64,000 nt of DNA from Pseudomonas sp. S31. Lineage in GTDB: Bacteria > Pseudomonadota > Gammaproteobacteria > Pseudomonadales > Pseudomonadaceae. The notes beneath the pieces were generated by a model. It did not search any database. It worked only from the letters and a program-made list of their open reading frames with translations, and was not told where the DNA came from. The stretch lies in assembly GCF_016648105.1 (NCBI RefSeq), contig NZ_JACVVE010000012.1, positions 1-64,000 of the forward strand, in the 5' to 3' direction. Below are positions 27,216-36,823 of the stretch, one piece after another. How positions within the stretch are numbered: position 1 is the first letter of the stretch; every line of letters begins with the position of its first letter. The translations under genes and the position numbers were made by a program.

Positions 27216-27349
27216 TACACCGCTGATGGAAGCACCGCGCTTTCGTAATCAACTAGTCAGCTTCATGCACAGATCCTGCTCGTCCCATTGGGCAGTTGCA
27301 AACCCTACTTGCAGTTATAAGCGCCGTAATAAGCTGCGAGACGGCCTGT

Positions 27350-27365
27350 CGTTAGGAGCCTAACG
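27350..27365. promoter_or_regulatory. Palindrome upstream of the TRAP operon
   Basis: CGTTAGG (27350-27356), spacer AG, CCTAACG (27359-27365) is a perfect inverted repeat in the 370-base gap before dctP. The half-site CTAACG recurs as a 12-base-spaced direct repeat upstream of hpd (56913-56930), so the two sites may answer to related regulators. The rest of 27216-27583 shows no gene. Confidence 0.45.
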
Positions 27366-27583
27366 AAAATCGTCTTGGCCAAGGTAGCCGATAATCGCAT
27401 TCGCTAGCCGGTTCTGGCAGGTTTAACTGACCGAGCTGCGCAAAGGCACACAGAAGATATCCACGGAGCGAACAATCTCGCTAGATGCGGATACCCGCTG
27501 CCAAATCCGGCTAACCGCATTTACTGCATCTCCTTAAGCTCATGGTGCGTGACACTTACAACAAAAATTAAACGGAGAATCCT

Positions 27584-28606
27584 ATGTCAACGCTTCTGAG
27601 AGCACTCAGCCTGCCGGCGCTTATCGGGCTTTCACACCTTGCGGTAGCCGATGATGTAGTCACCCTTAAACTCGTTCACTTCCTTCCTGCTATTTCGAAC
27701 GTTCAGGTGAATATATTTGAACCGTGGTGCAAGAAGATCTCGGATGAATCCCAAGGGCGGATGAAGTGTCAGATCTATCCATCTCTTCAACTGGGGGGCA
27801 CCGCCGCTCAACTCGTCGACTTGGCGAGGAATGGTGTAGCCGACATCGTCTGGACAGCACCTGGTTATTCTCCTGGCCGGTTTCCTAAAACTGAAGCCAT
27901 CGAACTGCCAGGCATGATTCCTCTGGGCGGTACGCGTGGCAGCGAAGTCGTATGGAACTTCTATCAACAGCAGTTGAAGGACGAATACAAGGACTACAAA
28001 GTACTCGCCATGCATGCGGACGGCGGCATGAACTTCCATACCAGGGATCAGAAAATCGAGTCGGCGAAAGATTTTGAGGGCCTCAAGTTACGTGCCCCCA
28101 ACAGGACCATCGCAACTACCCTCACCGCCTTGGGCGCCGTGCCCGTAGCCATGCCGCCCGCTCAAGTAACCGAGGCCATCTCCAAAGGAGTCGTCGATGG
28201 GGCCGCGGCTGTCTGGGAAAATGTGGTACCTACCAAGATTTCCGAAGTCACAAAATACCATACGGACACGCCTGCAGATCGACCTGCACTGGGTGCAACC
28301 GCACTGACGCTGCTTATGAATAAACGCAAGTACGACTCACTGCCTCAAGATCTAAAGGATGTATTGGATCACAATAGTGGCTCGACCCTGGTGACCCAAA
28401 TAGGCGGAGTGTTTGATGAGCAGATCGAAAAAGCGAAGGAAAAAATTCTCGCCGAGAATGGCACCATCGTCGTCATGCCGCTAGCAGCCTATGACGAAGC
28501 AATTGCGAAACTCAAACCGCTGGAGGCGCAGTGGATATCGAACGCCAAGGGCTTTGACGGCAAAGCCATCATTGATGCCGCACACGCCATGTACCCGAAA
28601 AATTGA
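27584..28606 (+). CDS. dctP: TRAP transporter substrate-binding protein (DctP)
   Basis: A 340-residue periplasmic receptor of a TRAP transporter. A signal peptide (about 1-22, ending LAVA) is followed by the DctP fold: LKLVHFLPAISNVQ, then GTAAQLVDLARNGVADIVW, then LRAPNRTIATTLTALGAVPVAMPPAQVTEAISKG. The arginine in LRAPNR normally clamps the substrate carboxylate. The pattern VEN-like VVPTKISEV is found in receptors for aromatic or 2-oxo acids, but the ligand is not certain. GGAG precedes ATG 27584. The membrane subunits follow after an OprD gene. Confidence 0.9.
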   Translation: MSTLLRALSLPALIGLSHLAVADDVVTLKLVHFLPAISNVQVNIFEPWCKKISDESQGRMKCQIYPSLQLGGTAAQLVDLARNGVADIVWTAPGYSPGRFPKTEAIELPGMIPLGGTRGSEVVWNFYQQQLKDEYKDYKVLAMHADGGMNFHTRDQKIESAKDFEGLKLRAPNRTIATTLTALGAVPVAMPPAQVTEAISKGVVDGAAAVWENVVPTKISEVTKYHTDTPADRPALGATALTLLMNKRKYDSLPQDLKDVLDHNSGSTLVTQIGGVFDEQIEKAKEKILAENGTIVVMPLAAYDEAIAKLKPLEAQWISNAKGFDGKAIIDAAHAMYPKN

Positions 28607-28716
28607 GCCGCCGCTGCCGGGCAAACAAATGACACATCATCAAGTCCGGCTCGCATATCAAGTTGACTGCCAACAATAATTCTTATCCATCAAAAATAAT
28701 AACAGGATCTCCGGTA

Positions 28717-29961
28717 ATGATAGGCCAACGCAATCGCTTCGTGCTTTGCGCACTTCCTGCTGCAATTTCTCTAACACTCAGCGCTCACGCATCAGCCGAT
28801 CTATTTTCGGATAGTAAGGCTTCGCTTGAACTTCGAAACATGTACATGAACCGTGACTTCCGTCAAGAAGGTGGGGCTCCAACGCAAGAGGACTGGGGTC
28901 AAGGCTTCACCCTGCGCGTGCAGTCGGGCTTTACTGAGGGGCAAATCGGTTTCGGCTTGGACACCATGGCACAGCTGGGCGTCAAGCTAGACTCTACGGC
29001 GGGCAATAGCGGCACGGGCGTTTTGGCCGTCAATGAAACCGGCGTGCCCGCGGATGATTGGAGTGAGCTTGGACTGACTGGCAAGGTGAAGTTCCGGCAG
29101 ACCACACTTCGCGCCGGTACACTCCAGCCGGTGCTTCCAGTCGTCATGTACAACGACACTCGGCTGCTGTCGGCCACCTTCACTGGAGCCATGGTAACTT
29201 CTGACAAGGACATCCCCGGTCTTCAGCTCAACGCGGGACGACTGACCGAAGTCAATCAGCGAAACTCGAGTAGTCGAGACGACATCGCGTACTACACCGG
29301 CATTGAAAGTGACAACTTTGTCTTTGGTGGTGGTCAATATGAGATTAACCCATCGACCTCCGCCAGCTACTACTATGGCGCACTTGACGATGTTTATAAA
29401 CAACATTTTCTGGGCTTTGTAAACACGCTGCCCTTATCTGAAAGACTGAGTATCAAGACTGACTTACGCTATTTCAAAAGTCTTGATAATGGAAAAGCAC
29501 TCGCCGGCAAAATCGACAATGATGCCTTGATGGGCATGCTCACACTCAGCGTCGGTGCGCACAAGTTTTCCGGTGCCTATCAGCAAATCAGCGGAGATGG
29601 AAACCTCCCGTTCCTTTCTGGAGCGGACCCTTACAGCGTCAACCTGGTGACCTACAACACTTTCAACAAAGCCGAGACCGATGCTTGGCAGTTGCGCTAT
29701 GACTACGACTTTGCCGGCCTTGGCATTCCAGGCCTAGCCTTCATGTCGCGCTACGTGTCCGGCTACGACATTGATACGCCGACCGTCAAGAATGGAAGGG
29801 AATGGGAGCGAGACACCGATCTTGTTTATGTAGTCCAAAGCGGAGCCCTGAAAGGATTCAACGTCAGGCTGCGTAATGTATCGTTCCGATCGACTAGCGG
29901 GCTAACTTCCGACATCGATGAGAATCGTATTATCTTGGGTTACACCCTCGCACTCTGGTAA
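28717..29961 (+). CDS. OprD-family porin
   Basis: A 414-residue outer-membrane porin. ATG 28717 gives a signal peptide ending AHASA, followed by the family opening SLELRNMYMNRDF and the ending NRIILGYTLALW. Its middle (FLSGADPYSVNLVTYNTF) is nearly the same as in the porin at 53376-54620, so the two are close paralogues. It sits between the TRAP receptor and the TRAP membrane genes and probably supplies the same substrate through the outer membrane. Confidence 0.9.
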   Translation: MIGQRNRFVLCALPAAISLTLSAHASADLFSDSKASLELRNMYMNRDFRQEGGAPTQEDWGQGFTLRVQSGFTEGQIGFGLDTMAQLGVKLDSTAGNSGTGVLAVNETGVPADDWSELGLTGKVKFRQTTLRAGTLQPVLPVVMYNDTRLLSATFTGAMVTSDKDIPGLQLNAGRLTEVNQRNSSSRDDIAYYTGIESDNFVFGGGQYEINPSTSASYYYGALDDVYKQHFLGFVNTLPLSERLSIKTDLRYFKSLDNGKALAGKIDNDALMGMLTLSVGAHKFSGAYQQISGDGNLPFLSGADPYSVNLVTYNTFNKAETDAWQLRYDYDFAGLGIPGLAFMSRYVSGYDIDTPTVKNGREWERDTDLVYVVQSGALKGFNVRLRNVSFRSTSGLTSDIDENRIILGYTLALW

Positions 29962-30000
29962 GCATGCCCACATAATTAGTTGCTCCTCCTGTGGCCATTT

Positions 30001-30024
30001 AGGCGCCGTAAGGCGCCTTTTTTT
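30001..30024 (+). terminator. Rho-independent terminator after the porin
   Basis: AGGCGCC (30001-30007), loop GTAA, GGCGCCT (30012-30018), then seven T (30018-30024). It splits the TRAP locus: dctQ and dctM need read-through or their own promoter in the 40 bases that follow. Confidence 0.85.
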
Positions 30025-30066
30025 ACGCAGATAAAGTAACCAGGCCTATCAGCTTCGGTAAATAAT

Positions 30067-30594
30067 ATGAATGAATCTATCGGCGCGGAATACCGTATCT
30101 CCACGGATCACGGGATCTTTCGCAAGGCGCTTGAGCGCACGGTCTATCTGTTCGCACTGTGCGGGGGAACTTTACTAGTCCTCCTCACCAGCATGTCTAT
30201 TATCTCCATCATCGGAAGAAAACTTTTTGCCAGCCCCATCCGCGGCGATATGGAGCTTGTGGAGATGGGGGCTGCGGTCATTATCGCGTCGTTCCTCCCA
30301 CTCTGTGAGTTACGCGGAAATCACATCAAAGCGGACGCCTTCACCCTCGCTGCGCCTCCGGCTGTTCAAAGATTTCTTGATATTCTTGCCCATCTGCTTT
30401 GTTGCGTAGCCGGCGGTGTGCTCACGTGGCGCACAAGCCTGCAGATGATTGATATGCATAGTTATGGCGACTCTACCACCTTGCTTTCGATTCCCATGTG
30501 GATTCCTCTGATGTTTATTGTTCCTAGTTTGGCGCTTTTCTCCATTACCGCCGCAGTGCGGGTTGTCGATATCATATTCAGCCGAGGAAACTAA
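30067..30594 (+). CDS. dctQ: TRAP transporter small membrane subunit (DctQ)
   Basis: A 175-residue protein with four membrane helices, the usual DctQ layout (helices around LFALCGGTLLVLLTSMSIISII, VEMGAAVIIASFLP, LDILAHLLCCVAGGVL and WIPLMFIVPSLALFSI). The loop motif GDMELVEMG is common to the family. Its stop is two bases before the start of dctM. It pairs with DctM to couple sodium gradient to uptake of the acid bound by DctP. Confidence 0.85.
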   Translation: MNESIGAEYRISTDHGIFRKALERTVYLFALCGGTLLVLLTSMSIISIIGRKLFASPIRGDMELVEMGAAVIIASFLPLCELRGNHIKADAFTLAAPPAVQRFLDILAHLLCCVAGGVLTWRTSLQMIDMHSYGDSTTLLSIPMWIPLMFIVPSLALFSITAAVRVVDIIFSRGN

Positions 30595-30596
30595 AC

Positions 30597-31925
30597 ATGA
30601 GCGGATTGTCTTTGGGACTATTTGCCCTCGGCGCAACGACCATACTCCTGGTACTCAGGGTTCATGTCGGCGTCACCATGCTGATGGGCGGTGCACTGTG
30701 TTACTGGCTGCTGAACAATGGCGATCTCCAAGCCCTGATGTTCACCTTAAATAACCTCGCCTACTCCAGGCTGTCGAACTACGACTTGGCCGTTATCCCA
30801 TTGTTCATCCTGATGGGTCAATTTGCGACCCATGGTGGCCTATCGAAGCAGCTATTCCACTGCGCTTCAGTATTCTTCGGCCACTTGCGCGGCGGACTTG
30901 GGCTGTCAGCTATTGGTGCCTGTGCAGGATTTGCCGCGATCTGCGGATCATCGCTCGCGACCTCCGCGACCATGAGTCAAGTCGCCCTTCCAGAGTTGCG
31001 GCGTCACAACTATTCAGGGCGCCTGGCTACCGGCGTAATTGCGGCAGGTGGAACGCTGGGCATTCTCATTCCGCCCTCAGTGCCATTAGTGATCTATGCC
31101 GTCTTGACACAAGAGTCAATCGCCAAGCTCTTCGTGGCAGCTGTCGTCCCAGGGGTCATTGCGATCATCGGCTATATGATCGTGTTACGCATAATGGTTG
31201 CGCGCGACGAGCACACGGTCCAGTCGATTCCCAAAGCAAGCCTGGCTGCCCGCCTGAGTGCACTAGTGGGTATCCTGCCCATTATCGGGATTTTCCTCGT
31301 CGTTATCGTAGGTATCTATGGCGGCTGGTCTAACCCCACAGAAGCCGCTTCGATCGGTGCGGCTGCCTGCGGCATCCTTGCCGTCATCAAAGGTGAAATG
31401 GGTTGGAAAGGTATTCGCACCAGCCTTCTCGGCACCGCAGAAACAACGGCAATGATTTTCCTAGTGCTCCTGGGCGCCGACCTGCTCAACTCCGGACTAG
31501 CGCTCACCCAGATGCCTTATGAGTTGGCAAATCTAGTTCGCGAATCTGGCCTGGCGCCGATGATCGTACTCATCGCGATACTGATCCTGTATTTGCTGCT
31601 GGGTTGCGTGATGGACTCCCTGGCGATGATTCTACTGACAATCCCTATCTTCTACCCATTAATCATCAGCCTAGACTTCTATGGGCTCGACACCACCCAG
31701 AAATCCATCTGGTTTGGCATTCTGGCACTGATGGTGGTGGAAATAGGTCTGATACACCCACCTTTGGGCATGAACTTATTCATCGTTCAGAAAGCGGCAA
31801 AGGACGTCCCATTCATTGAGACTATTAAGGGTGTATTCCCCTTCATCGTTTCCGACCTGATCCGGATCATCCTGCTCGTGGCGTTCCCAACGCTCTGCTT
31901 GGGACTCATTAACTATTTCTCATGA
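30597..31925 (+). CDS. dctM: TRAP transporter large permease (DctM)
   Basis: A 442-residue permease with about twelve hydrophobic segments. Family marks include VIPLFILMGQFATHGGLS, GFAAICGSSLATSATMSQVALPEL, IAAGGTLGILIPPSVPLVIYAVLTQ and HPPLGMNLFIVQ. GAGG lies upstream of ATG 30597. It forms the ion-coupled transport channel with DctQ. The chemoreceptor gene follows 200 bases later. Confidence 0.92.
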   Translation: MSGLSLGLFALGATTILLVLRVHVGVTMLMGGALCYWLLNNGDLQALMFTLNNLAYSRLSNYDLAVIPLFILMGQFATHGGLSKQLFHCASVFFGHLRGGLGLSAIGACAGFAAICGSSLATSATMSQVALPELRRHNYSGRLATGVIAAGGTLGILIPPSVPLVIYAVLTQESIAKLFVAAVVPGVIAIIGYMIVLRIMVARDEHTVQSIPKASLAARLSALVGILPIIGIFLVVIVGIYGGWSNPTEAASIGAAACGILAVIKGEMGWKGIRTSLLGTAETTAMIFLVLLGADLLNSGLALTQMPYELANLVRESGLAPMIVLIAILILYLLLGCVMDSLAMILLTIPIFYPLIISLDFYGLDTTQKSIWFGILALMVVEIGLIHPPLGMNLFIVQKAAKDVPFIETIKGVFPFIVSDLIRIILLVAFPTLCLGLINYFS

Positions 31926-31989
31926 CACTGAATGTGGAGTGTTGTTAAAGCTTTATACCTCATCGACCTCCAGCTACAGCTAAATTTCC

Positions 31990-32037
31990 GCGCACCAGAG
32001 CCTGTTGGATTACTCGGACAGCCTCAGTGCGCTTTTT
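31990..32037 (+). terminator. Imperfect terminator after dctM
   Basis: GCGCAC (31990-31995) pairs with GTGCGC (32027-32032), with an inner CTGT/ACAG pair, followed by five T. The stem has bulges, so it is weaker than the terminator at 30001. Confidence 0.5.
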
Positions 32038-32124
32038 CAATTCTTAGCTTCCACATTTGATTGGCCTGGGCAGATAGACCAATCATCGTGGCTTCGGCAG
32101 ATCAATGACATTTAGGATCAGCTT

Positions 32125-34251
32125 ATGTTGCACGTCAGACTTTCAATTAAGAACAAAATCATATTACTTTCTGGGCTATGCCTTGTTTCGGTAGTTGCCT
32201 GCCTGGTGCTTATCAGTCAAAACCAGGCATCCAGGATGGTCGACCTAGTTGCCCAAGAAAGCTCCGAGATGCTTACCAATAGCGCAGAACTGCGTTTGAG
32301 GGATCGCGCTACCCACGAATCACTCGTTGCCCAGCGATACTTCATGGATGCCTACCAGTACGGCAAGAGCTTTTCACAGCAGATATTGTCCCTCCGGGAA
32401 CAGTCGGAAAAACGCTTACTGGAGGCCTCGTACCTGCGCGAAGATCTTACTTATCAGGTTCGCAGCAGTCTCCAGTCAAATCCCGAAGTCCTCGGCCTTT
32501 ATGTAATCTTCGAAGCAAATGCCCTGGATAATAGCGATAAACTTTTCCTCAACAGCGGAGCACTCGGAACCAATGAAGCAGGCAGATTCTCACTGCACTG
32601 GAGACAACCATTACCGGGAAAATTGCGCGCCGAATTCATGAGTGAGAAGCAACTGTCCGGACAAGATGACCCTTCACATGGCGCACGTTACGCTTGCGCC
32701 GTGAACACACGGCATGAGTGCATATCAGAACCCTACTGGGCCAAACTGGACGGGAAACAGGTGCTACTGATCAGCATCGCGTTCCCGTTAATTGACGATA
32801 ACAACGTCTTGGGTGTCGTCGGTTTGGACCTTGGTGTGGATCGCCTGCAGGCAATCGCCCAAGAGACCAGCCAGAAACTGTATGAAGGTGCTGCGCTGGT
32901 CAGCTTGTCCAGTCCAAACGGAGTTCTGGTAGGACACAGCAGCGGTTCGACACTAGGAGTGAAGTTGTCGCCCGCCCCCACCTCAGTGAAGGAGCAGGAA
33001 ACCGCGCGTTCGCACGCATTGGCCGCTCTCCCCCTCGAGGACAAGCTAATCAGAACGACCAGCCTATTCTCGCCCATTCCCAATGCCCAGGAGTGGAGCG
33101 TTTCAATCGAAATCCCCAAGGCGTCACTGTTGGGCCCTTCGATGCTTCTGAAACAGAAACTCGATGAGCATCAAGCGAATGGCAGATCCGTCATTGCGAC
33201 CTTTGGCATTTCATTTGCAGTAGTGGGGCTTGCCTTGATGTGGCTCATGGCCTCAAGTCTGACGCGCCCAATCAATAGTACTGCCTTGATGCTGAAAGCG
33301 ATCGCCGTCGGCGATGGTGACTTGACGCGTCGATTGGAATTCAGCAAAAACGATGAACTTGGAGAGCTGGCATCCTGGTTCAATCGCTTCTTGGACAAGC
33401 TCCAGCCCATCATTTCCGACTTCAAGCACTGCGTCACAGACGCCCGTGGCACCGCTGATCAGTCATTGGCAATAGCGAGTAAGACCAGCGCTGGCATGAG
33501 CCAGCAGTACACCGAGATTGCCGAGGTGGTCACATCTTTCGAAACCATGTCAACCTCTGTTCAAACCGTGGCCAGCAGCGCTGAACAGGCGGCGACAGCG
33601 GCGCGTAATGCCGATCGAGCAAGCGTAAACGGGCTCACGGTCATTGACGAGGCGACTTCCAGCATTGATCTTTTAGCAAGTGATCTAGACAGATCCATGA
33701 TGACGGTACGTGAGATCTCTACGCGCAGCGAGCAAATAGGATCTGTTCTGAAAGTGATTCGGGATATCGCGGATCAAACAAATCTGCTGGCACTAAACTC
33801 TGCCATCGAAGCGGCCAGAGCTGGTGAAGCCGGCCGCGGCTTCTCTGTGGTGGCCGACGAAGTGCGAAAGCTCGCTCATCGTACCCAGGACTCTGTAAGT
33901 GAAGTACGTAAGGTCATCCAAGACCTCCAGAGTGGCATTGGTGATTTAGTTGCCGATATGCAGAGCAGCCGCGACCAAGCCAAGGTGAGTATCGAGAAAG
34001 CTAATCATGCTGTCATGGCATTTCGAAGCATCGGGAATGCTGTAGCGACCATCAGCGAGATGAACCTTGAGATTGCCAGCAGCACCTGTGAACAAAAATC
34101 TGTCGCGGAGATAATTAGTAAAAATTTCACTTCAATCCGTAATGTGATTGAGATAGTCACCGAACAGGCTGCGGAATCTGCCCGAATTAGCCAATCCCTG
34201 ACGCATCTAGCCAACCACCAACATGAGCTGGTAGATAGGTTCCGGGTATGA
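32125..34251 (+). CDS. Methyl-accepting chemotaxis protein with dCache sensor
   Basis: A 708-residue chemoreceptor. Transmembrane helix 1 (about 10-30) is followed by a large periplasmic double-Cache ligand domain (about 40-345), helix 2 (about 352-376), a HAMP domain (about 377-430, from SSLTRPINST) and a cytoplasmic signalling helical hairpin whose tip reads DQTNLLALNSAIEAARAG and then EAGRGF (about 550-575). No C-terminal methyltransferase-docking pentapeptide is visible. Its position after the TRAP/OprD genes suggests it senses the same compound. Cys residues near 192 and 199 (YACAVNTRHECI) could form a disulfide in the sensor. Confidence 0.92.
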   Translation: MLHVRLSIKNKIILLSGLCLVSVVACLVLISQNQASRMVDLVAQESSEMLTNSAELRLRDRATHESLVAQRYFMDAYQYGKSFSQQILSLREQSEKRLLEASYLREDLTYQVRSSLQSNPEVLGLYVIFEANALDNSDKLFLNSGALGTNEAGRFSLHWRQPLPGKLRAEFMSEKQLSGQDDPSHGARYACAVNTRHECISEPYWAKLDGKQVLLISIAFPLIDDNNVLGVVGLDLGVDRLQAIAQETSQKLYEGAALVSLSSPNGVLVGHSSGSTLGVKLSPAPTSVKEQETARSHALAALPLEDKLIRTTSLFSPIPNAQEWSVSIEIPKASLLGPSMLLKQKLDEHQANGRSVIATFGISFAVVGLALMWLMASSLTRPINSTALMLKAIAVGDGDLTRRLEFSKNDELGELASWFNRFLDKLQPIISDFKHCVTDARGTADQSLAIASKTSAGMSQQYTEIAEVVTSFETMSTSVQTVASSAEQAATAARNADRASVNGLTVIDEATSSIDLLASDLDRSMMTVREISTRSEQIGSVLKVIRDIADQTNLLALNSAIEAARAGEAGRGFSVVADEVRKLAHRTQDSVSEVRKVIQDLQSGIGDLVADMQSSRDQAKVSIEKANHAVMAFRSIGNAVATISEMNLEIASSTCEQKSVAEIISKNFTSIRNVIEIVTEQAAESARISQSLTHLANHQHELVDRFRV

Positions 34252-34646
34252 ACCCCATAATATTGCTCCCGGATTCAATTAACTCAAACGAATCTAAAAA
34301 ACTGGAGTACTTGCCCCTTATTGGACTCGAGCATCGGCGCGACCACGACTTACGGTGTCGGGTTTTTCTTATGCCAGAAAGTAGCCCCTTAATAGATTCT
34401 GCTAAACCTACTCTTCTCAGAAAGCTCACATCAGGATTTCGCACTGGGTGAACGGCTTTGTGGCTCTAGGACACGTCGAGCCTACCTCAAACCGCGGCGC
34501 CGTAGTCACAGGTCGCGATAAACTAACTCCGTTATTTCGCGCTGTCGACTTTCATAAATTGCCGGCGCGTGGGTGCCCGCCTCAGGTCGACAGGTGCCGG
34601 TCGTGGACGACTGTTGCCGACCCAAAGCGGGCATAAACTTGTAGTG
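34252..34646. other. Gene-free spacer
   Basis: I see no convincing gene here. It separates the chemoreceptor from the convergent adenosyltransferase gene. Only a loose GC-rich hairpin followed by GTTTTTCTT (near 34335-34370) hints at a terminator. Confidence 0.5.
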
Positions 34647-35216
34647 TCACTCAGCCTGAACTTCCCCTGCCGCTCGCCACAGTACTTCCGCGACTCCCTG
34701 CCTCTTACCGATGATGCGGGCCGCCACGAAGAGCAAATCCGAGAGTCGGTTAATGTAGCACAATCCGACACCCTCGAGTGGCTCCACGCTATTCAACTGC
34801 TGACACCTACGCTCTGCACTACGTGCTAGGCTTCGACAAACGTGGGCTTGGGCAACCAGCAGTGACCCACTGGGAAGAATGAAATTCTCCAGCGGTCCCA
34901 ACTCCTCGTTCCACTTATCGATCACAGCTTCCAGGCGTTCTACCTCTACTACGTTCAAGGCCTGATAAATAGGCATAGCCAGTTGACCGCCTAAGTCGAA
35001 CAAACGGTGCTGACATGGGGCTAAAATCTCATACACTTCGTCCAACTCAGACTCGGCCAACCCCGCTAGAAGAATACCTAGCTGGCTGTTCAGGCTATCA
35101 ACCTCGCCAATAGCCTCAATGCGTGGGTGGTCCTTGGAAACCCGTCGCCCGTCGCCTAGGCCGGTTTCGCCTTTGTCGCCCGTTCGAGTGTAGATTTTTG
35201 ACAACCGATAACCCAT
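34647..35216 (-). CDS. PduO-type corrinoid adenosyltransferase
   Basis: Transfers adenosyl from ATP to cob(I)alamin to make coenzyme B12. The 189-residue protein has the family ATP-binding start YTRTGDKGETGLGDG (about 9-23), KDHPRIEAIGEVDSLNSQLG, and the active-site helix CRSLARSAERR, then YINRLSDLLFVAAR. It stands alone on the minus strand, 1.4 kb from the B12-dependent ethanolamine ammonia-lyase operon. It can be read as dedicated cofactor supply for EutBC (inference from context). Confidence 0.92.
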   Translation of the reverse strand: MGYRLSKIYTRTGDKGETGLGDGRRVSKDHPRIEAIGEVDSLNSQLGILLAGLAESELDEVYEILAPCQHRLFDLGGQLAMPIYQALNVVEVERLEAVIDKWNEELGPLENFILPSGSLLVAQAHVCRSLARSAERRCQQLNSVEPLEGVGLCYINRLSDLLFVAARIIGKRQGVAEVLWRAAGEVQAE

Positions 35217-35447
35217 GTAATGCCTCCGTATGGAAACAGGGAATTTTATTTGGGTGTAACACGATGAAGCATGAAATCGCGTTCCAGCAGCGGAGACTCG
35301 GCCAGCGACTGGAAAGCCATATATATCTTAAAACACACTTGCATTTGACTGAGGCGGACTAATATTTTCAGATTAACTTCGAGATGGAAATCGCACCATG
35401 CCAATGCCTTGCCAAAAACAGCCAACCAAACAGGAGCAACTATTAAA

Positions 35448-36497
35448 CTAAATTTTCTTTCGAAGCTGTGTCGAAGCTATACCAAACCAGCGCTTAGTAG
35501 CTCGAGAAAATACGCTAATCTCTGAGTAACCGAGCAATGAAGTCAATTCCGATGCGCTCAGCTCCGAGTGTTTAAGATAGAACGAAGCGATCTCTTTTCT
35601 GACTTGATCGACGACTTTACTAAATGATGTTCCTTCATCACGCAGCCTAGCTTGTAGAAGCTTCTCTTGAATTTTTATCTCGCGCGCCGCATCCGCTAAT
35701 TTTGGTTCGCCATAGCGGAGCATTTGTCTTACATACTCGCGAACCACTTCAACCATTGTCTGCTGCGGGTAGAAGGTCTGGCTCGAAATCTGAGTAAGTG
35801 AGCCCTGCATCAAAGCCAACAACATCGGGTCTCTGCTAGGCATAAGTCGAACTAGCTGATTCTTAGGTATGACTAAAGAATTATAGCTTTGACCAAACTG
35901 AACTGGCGCTCCAAACAACCGCTCATGCTCTTTCCAGGACTTTGGCTTCGGGTGTTCAAAGTGAACCGCTCGAGGAGACCAGTCTCGCCCAAGCACCTCT
36001 CTGATAAGGTTTACCACCATACCCAATGTGAGTTCTGCATCTTGCCGCCGTATCATGATCGCTCCGTGGCGAACCTGATAATCGAATCGGTAAGTTTCAC
36101 CCTGATCGATTAGACGGATGAGACTATGATGCTGATGGAGAGGAAATGCCCGAGCAAAATTCACTAGCGCTTCTTCTAGTGTATGCGAAGACAGACCAAT
36201 ATATCCGAGCAAACCCAGATGCTGTGGTCGAAACTGCTGACCGTAATAAAGGCCAAAGTTGTCACACCTGCAAATTCTTGCAGATTCTTCCAATGCAGTA
36301 CAGTAATCAGGCAACGACAGACTTATAGTGGGATTTTCAAGCAGAAGGCGATTTACACCAAGCTGCCCGATAACTTTTGCTGGCTCCCCACCGTGTCCTT
36401 TGATGAATTCGAACAGTCCAGTGGCCGCAGCGGCAAGAACGCCCTTATGCGGCGTGGCGTCCGTTAGGATTGGCATCTTTGAATTTGTTATAAGCAT
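35448..36497 (-). CDS. AraC-family regulator (OruR/ArgR-like fold), likely ethanolamine regulator
   Basis: A 349-residue regulator. The N-terminal arabinose-binding-type domain (about 20-210, PF12625-like: GLLGYIGLSSHTLEEALVNF) is followed by a C-terminal helix-turn-helix domain (about 245-345: ELSASELTSLLGYSEISVFS, RATKRWFGIASTQLR). It is divergent from the aldehyde dehydrogenase, eat and eutBC genes, so it probably activates them in response to ethanolamine. ATG 36497 or ATG 36476 could be the start, and neither has a clear ribosome binding site. The base composition is noticeably richer in A and T than in its neighbours. Confidence 0.85.
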   Translation of the reverse strand: MLITNSKMPILTDATPHKGVLAAAATGLFEFIKGHGGEPAKVIGQLGVNRLLLENPTISLSLPDYCTALEESARICRCDNFGLYYGQQFRPQHLGLLGYIGLSSHTLEEALVNFARAFPLHQHHSLIRLIDQGETYRFDYQVRHGAIMIRRQDAELTLGMVVNLIREVLGRDWSPRAVHFEHPKPKSWKEHERLFGAPVQFGQSYNSLVIPKNQLVRLMPSRDPMLLALMQGSLTQISSQTFYPQQTMVEVVREYVRQMLRYGEPKLADAAREIKIQEKLLQARLRDEGTSFSKVVDQVRKEIASFYLKHSELSASELTSLLGYSEISVFSRATKRWFGIASTQLRKKI

Positions 36498-36823
36498 CTA
36501 AACTTGAACCCGGTTCATTTTGAGCCAACCGGACGAACAGACCCATACTCTGTGTATCTGATTTCGCCCTAACGTAAGAGCAAGCCGTCATAAGCGCATC
36601 CCTGTGGGTGACCTTTTCAGAGATGCCTCATTTCCCACTGGGCGTCAAGCATTTGTAAAAAAATGTGAAAAAAAACCTACGGGTTGACCTTAGGTACTGG
36701 ACGACTGGATTCAAAGTCAAGTCAGCGGGGGCACCGAGGGTGCATGATCTAAATCAGCCCGTCGCTAGCGCGATGAAGGAGCGCAAGCGATTTTATTATA
36801 AGAAACGCCGCTTGGAGACATCG
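36498..36823. promoter_or_regulatory. Divergent control region of the ethanolamine genes
   Basis: A 326-base gap between the AraC gene and the aldehyde dehydrogenase start, with A runs at 36656-36675. An open frame runs from 36665 into the dehydrogenase, but it lacks a ribosome binding site and any family homology, so I treat it as leader. I found no convincing sigma-54 or B12-riboswitch signature. Confidence 0.45.

Noticed and set aside
36600..36660. Sigma-54 promoter before the acetaldehyde dehydrogenase
   Set aside because: A GG...GC pair exists but the spacing is not the required ten bases.
36665..36823. N-terminal extension of the acetaldehyde dehydrogenase
   Set aside because: The extra 53 residues do not resemble the family and lack a ribosome binding site. 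ATG 36824 gives the expected 506 residues.
34252..36823. Cobalamin riboswitch near the adenosyltransferase or eut genes
   Set aside because: I see no convincing B12 box with the surrounding stems. Short matches lie inside coding sequence.
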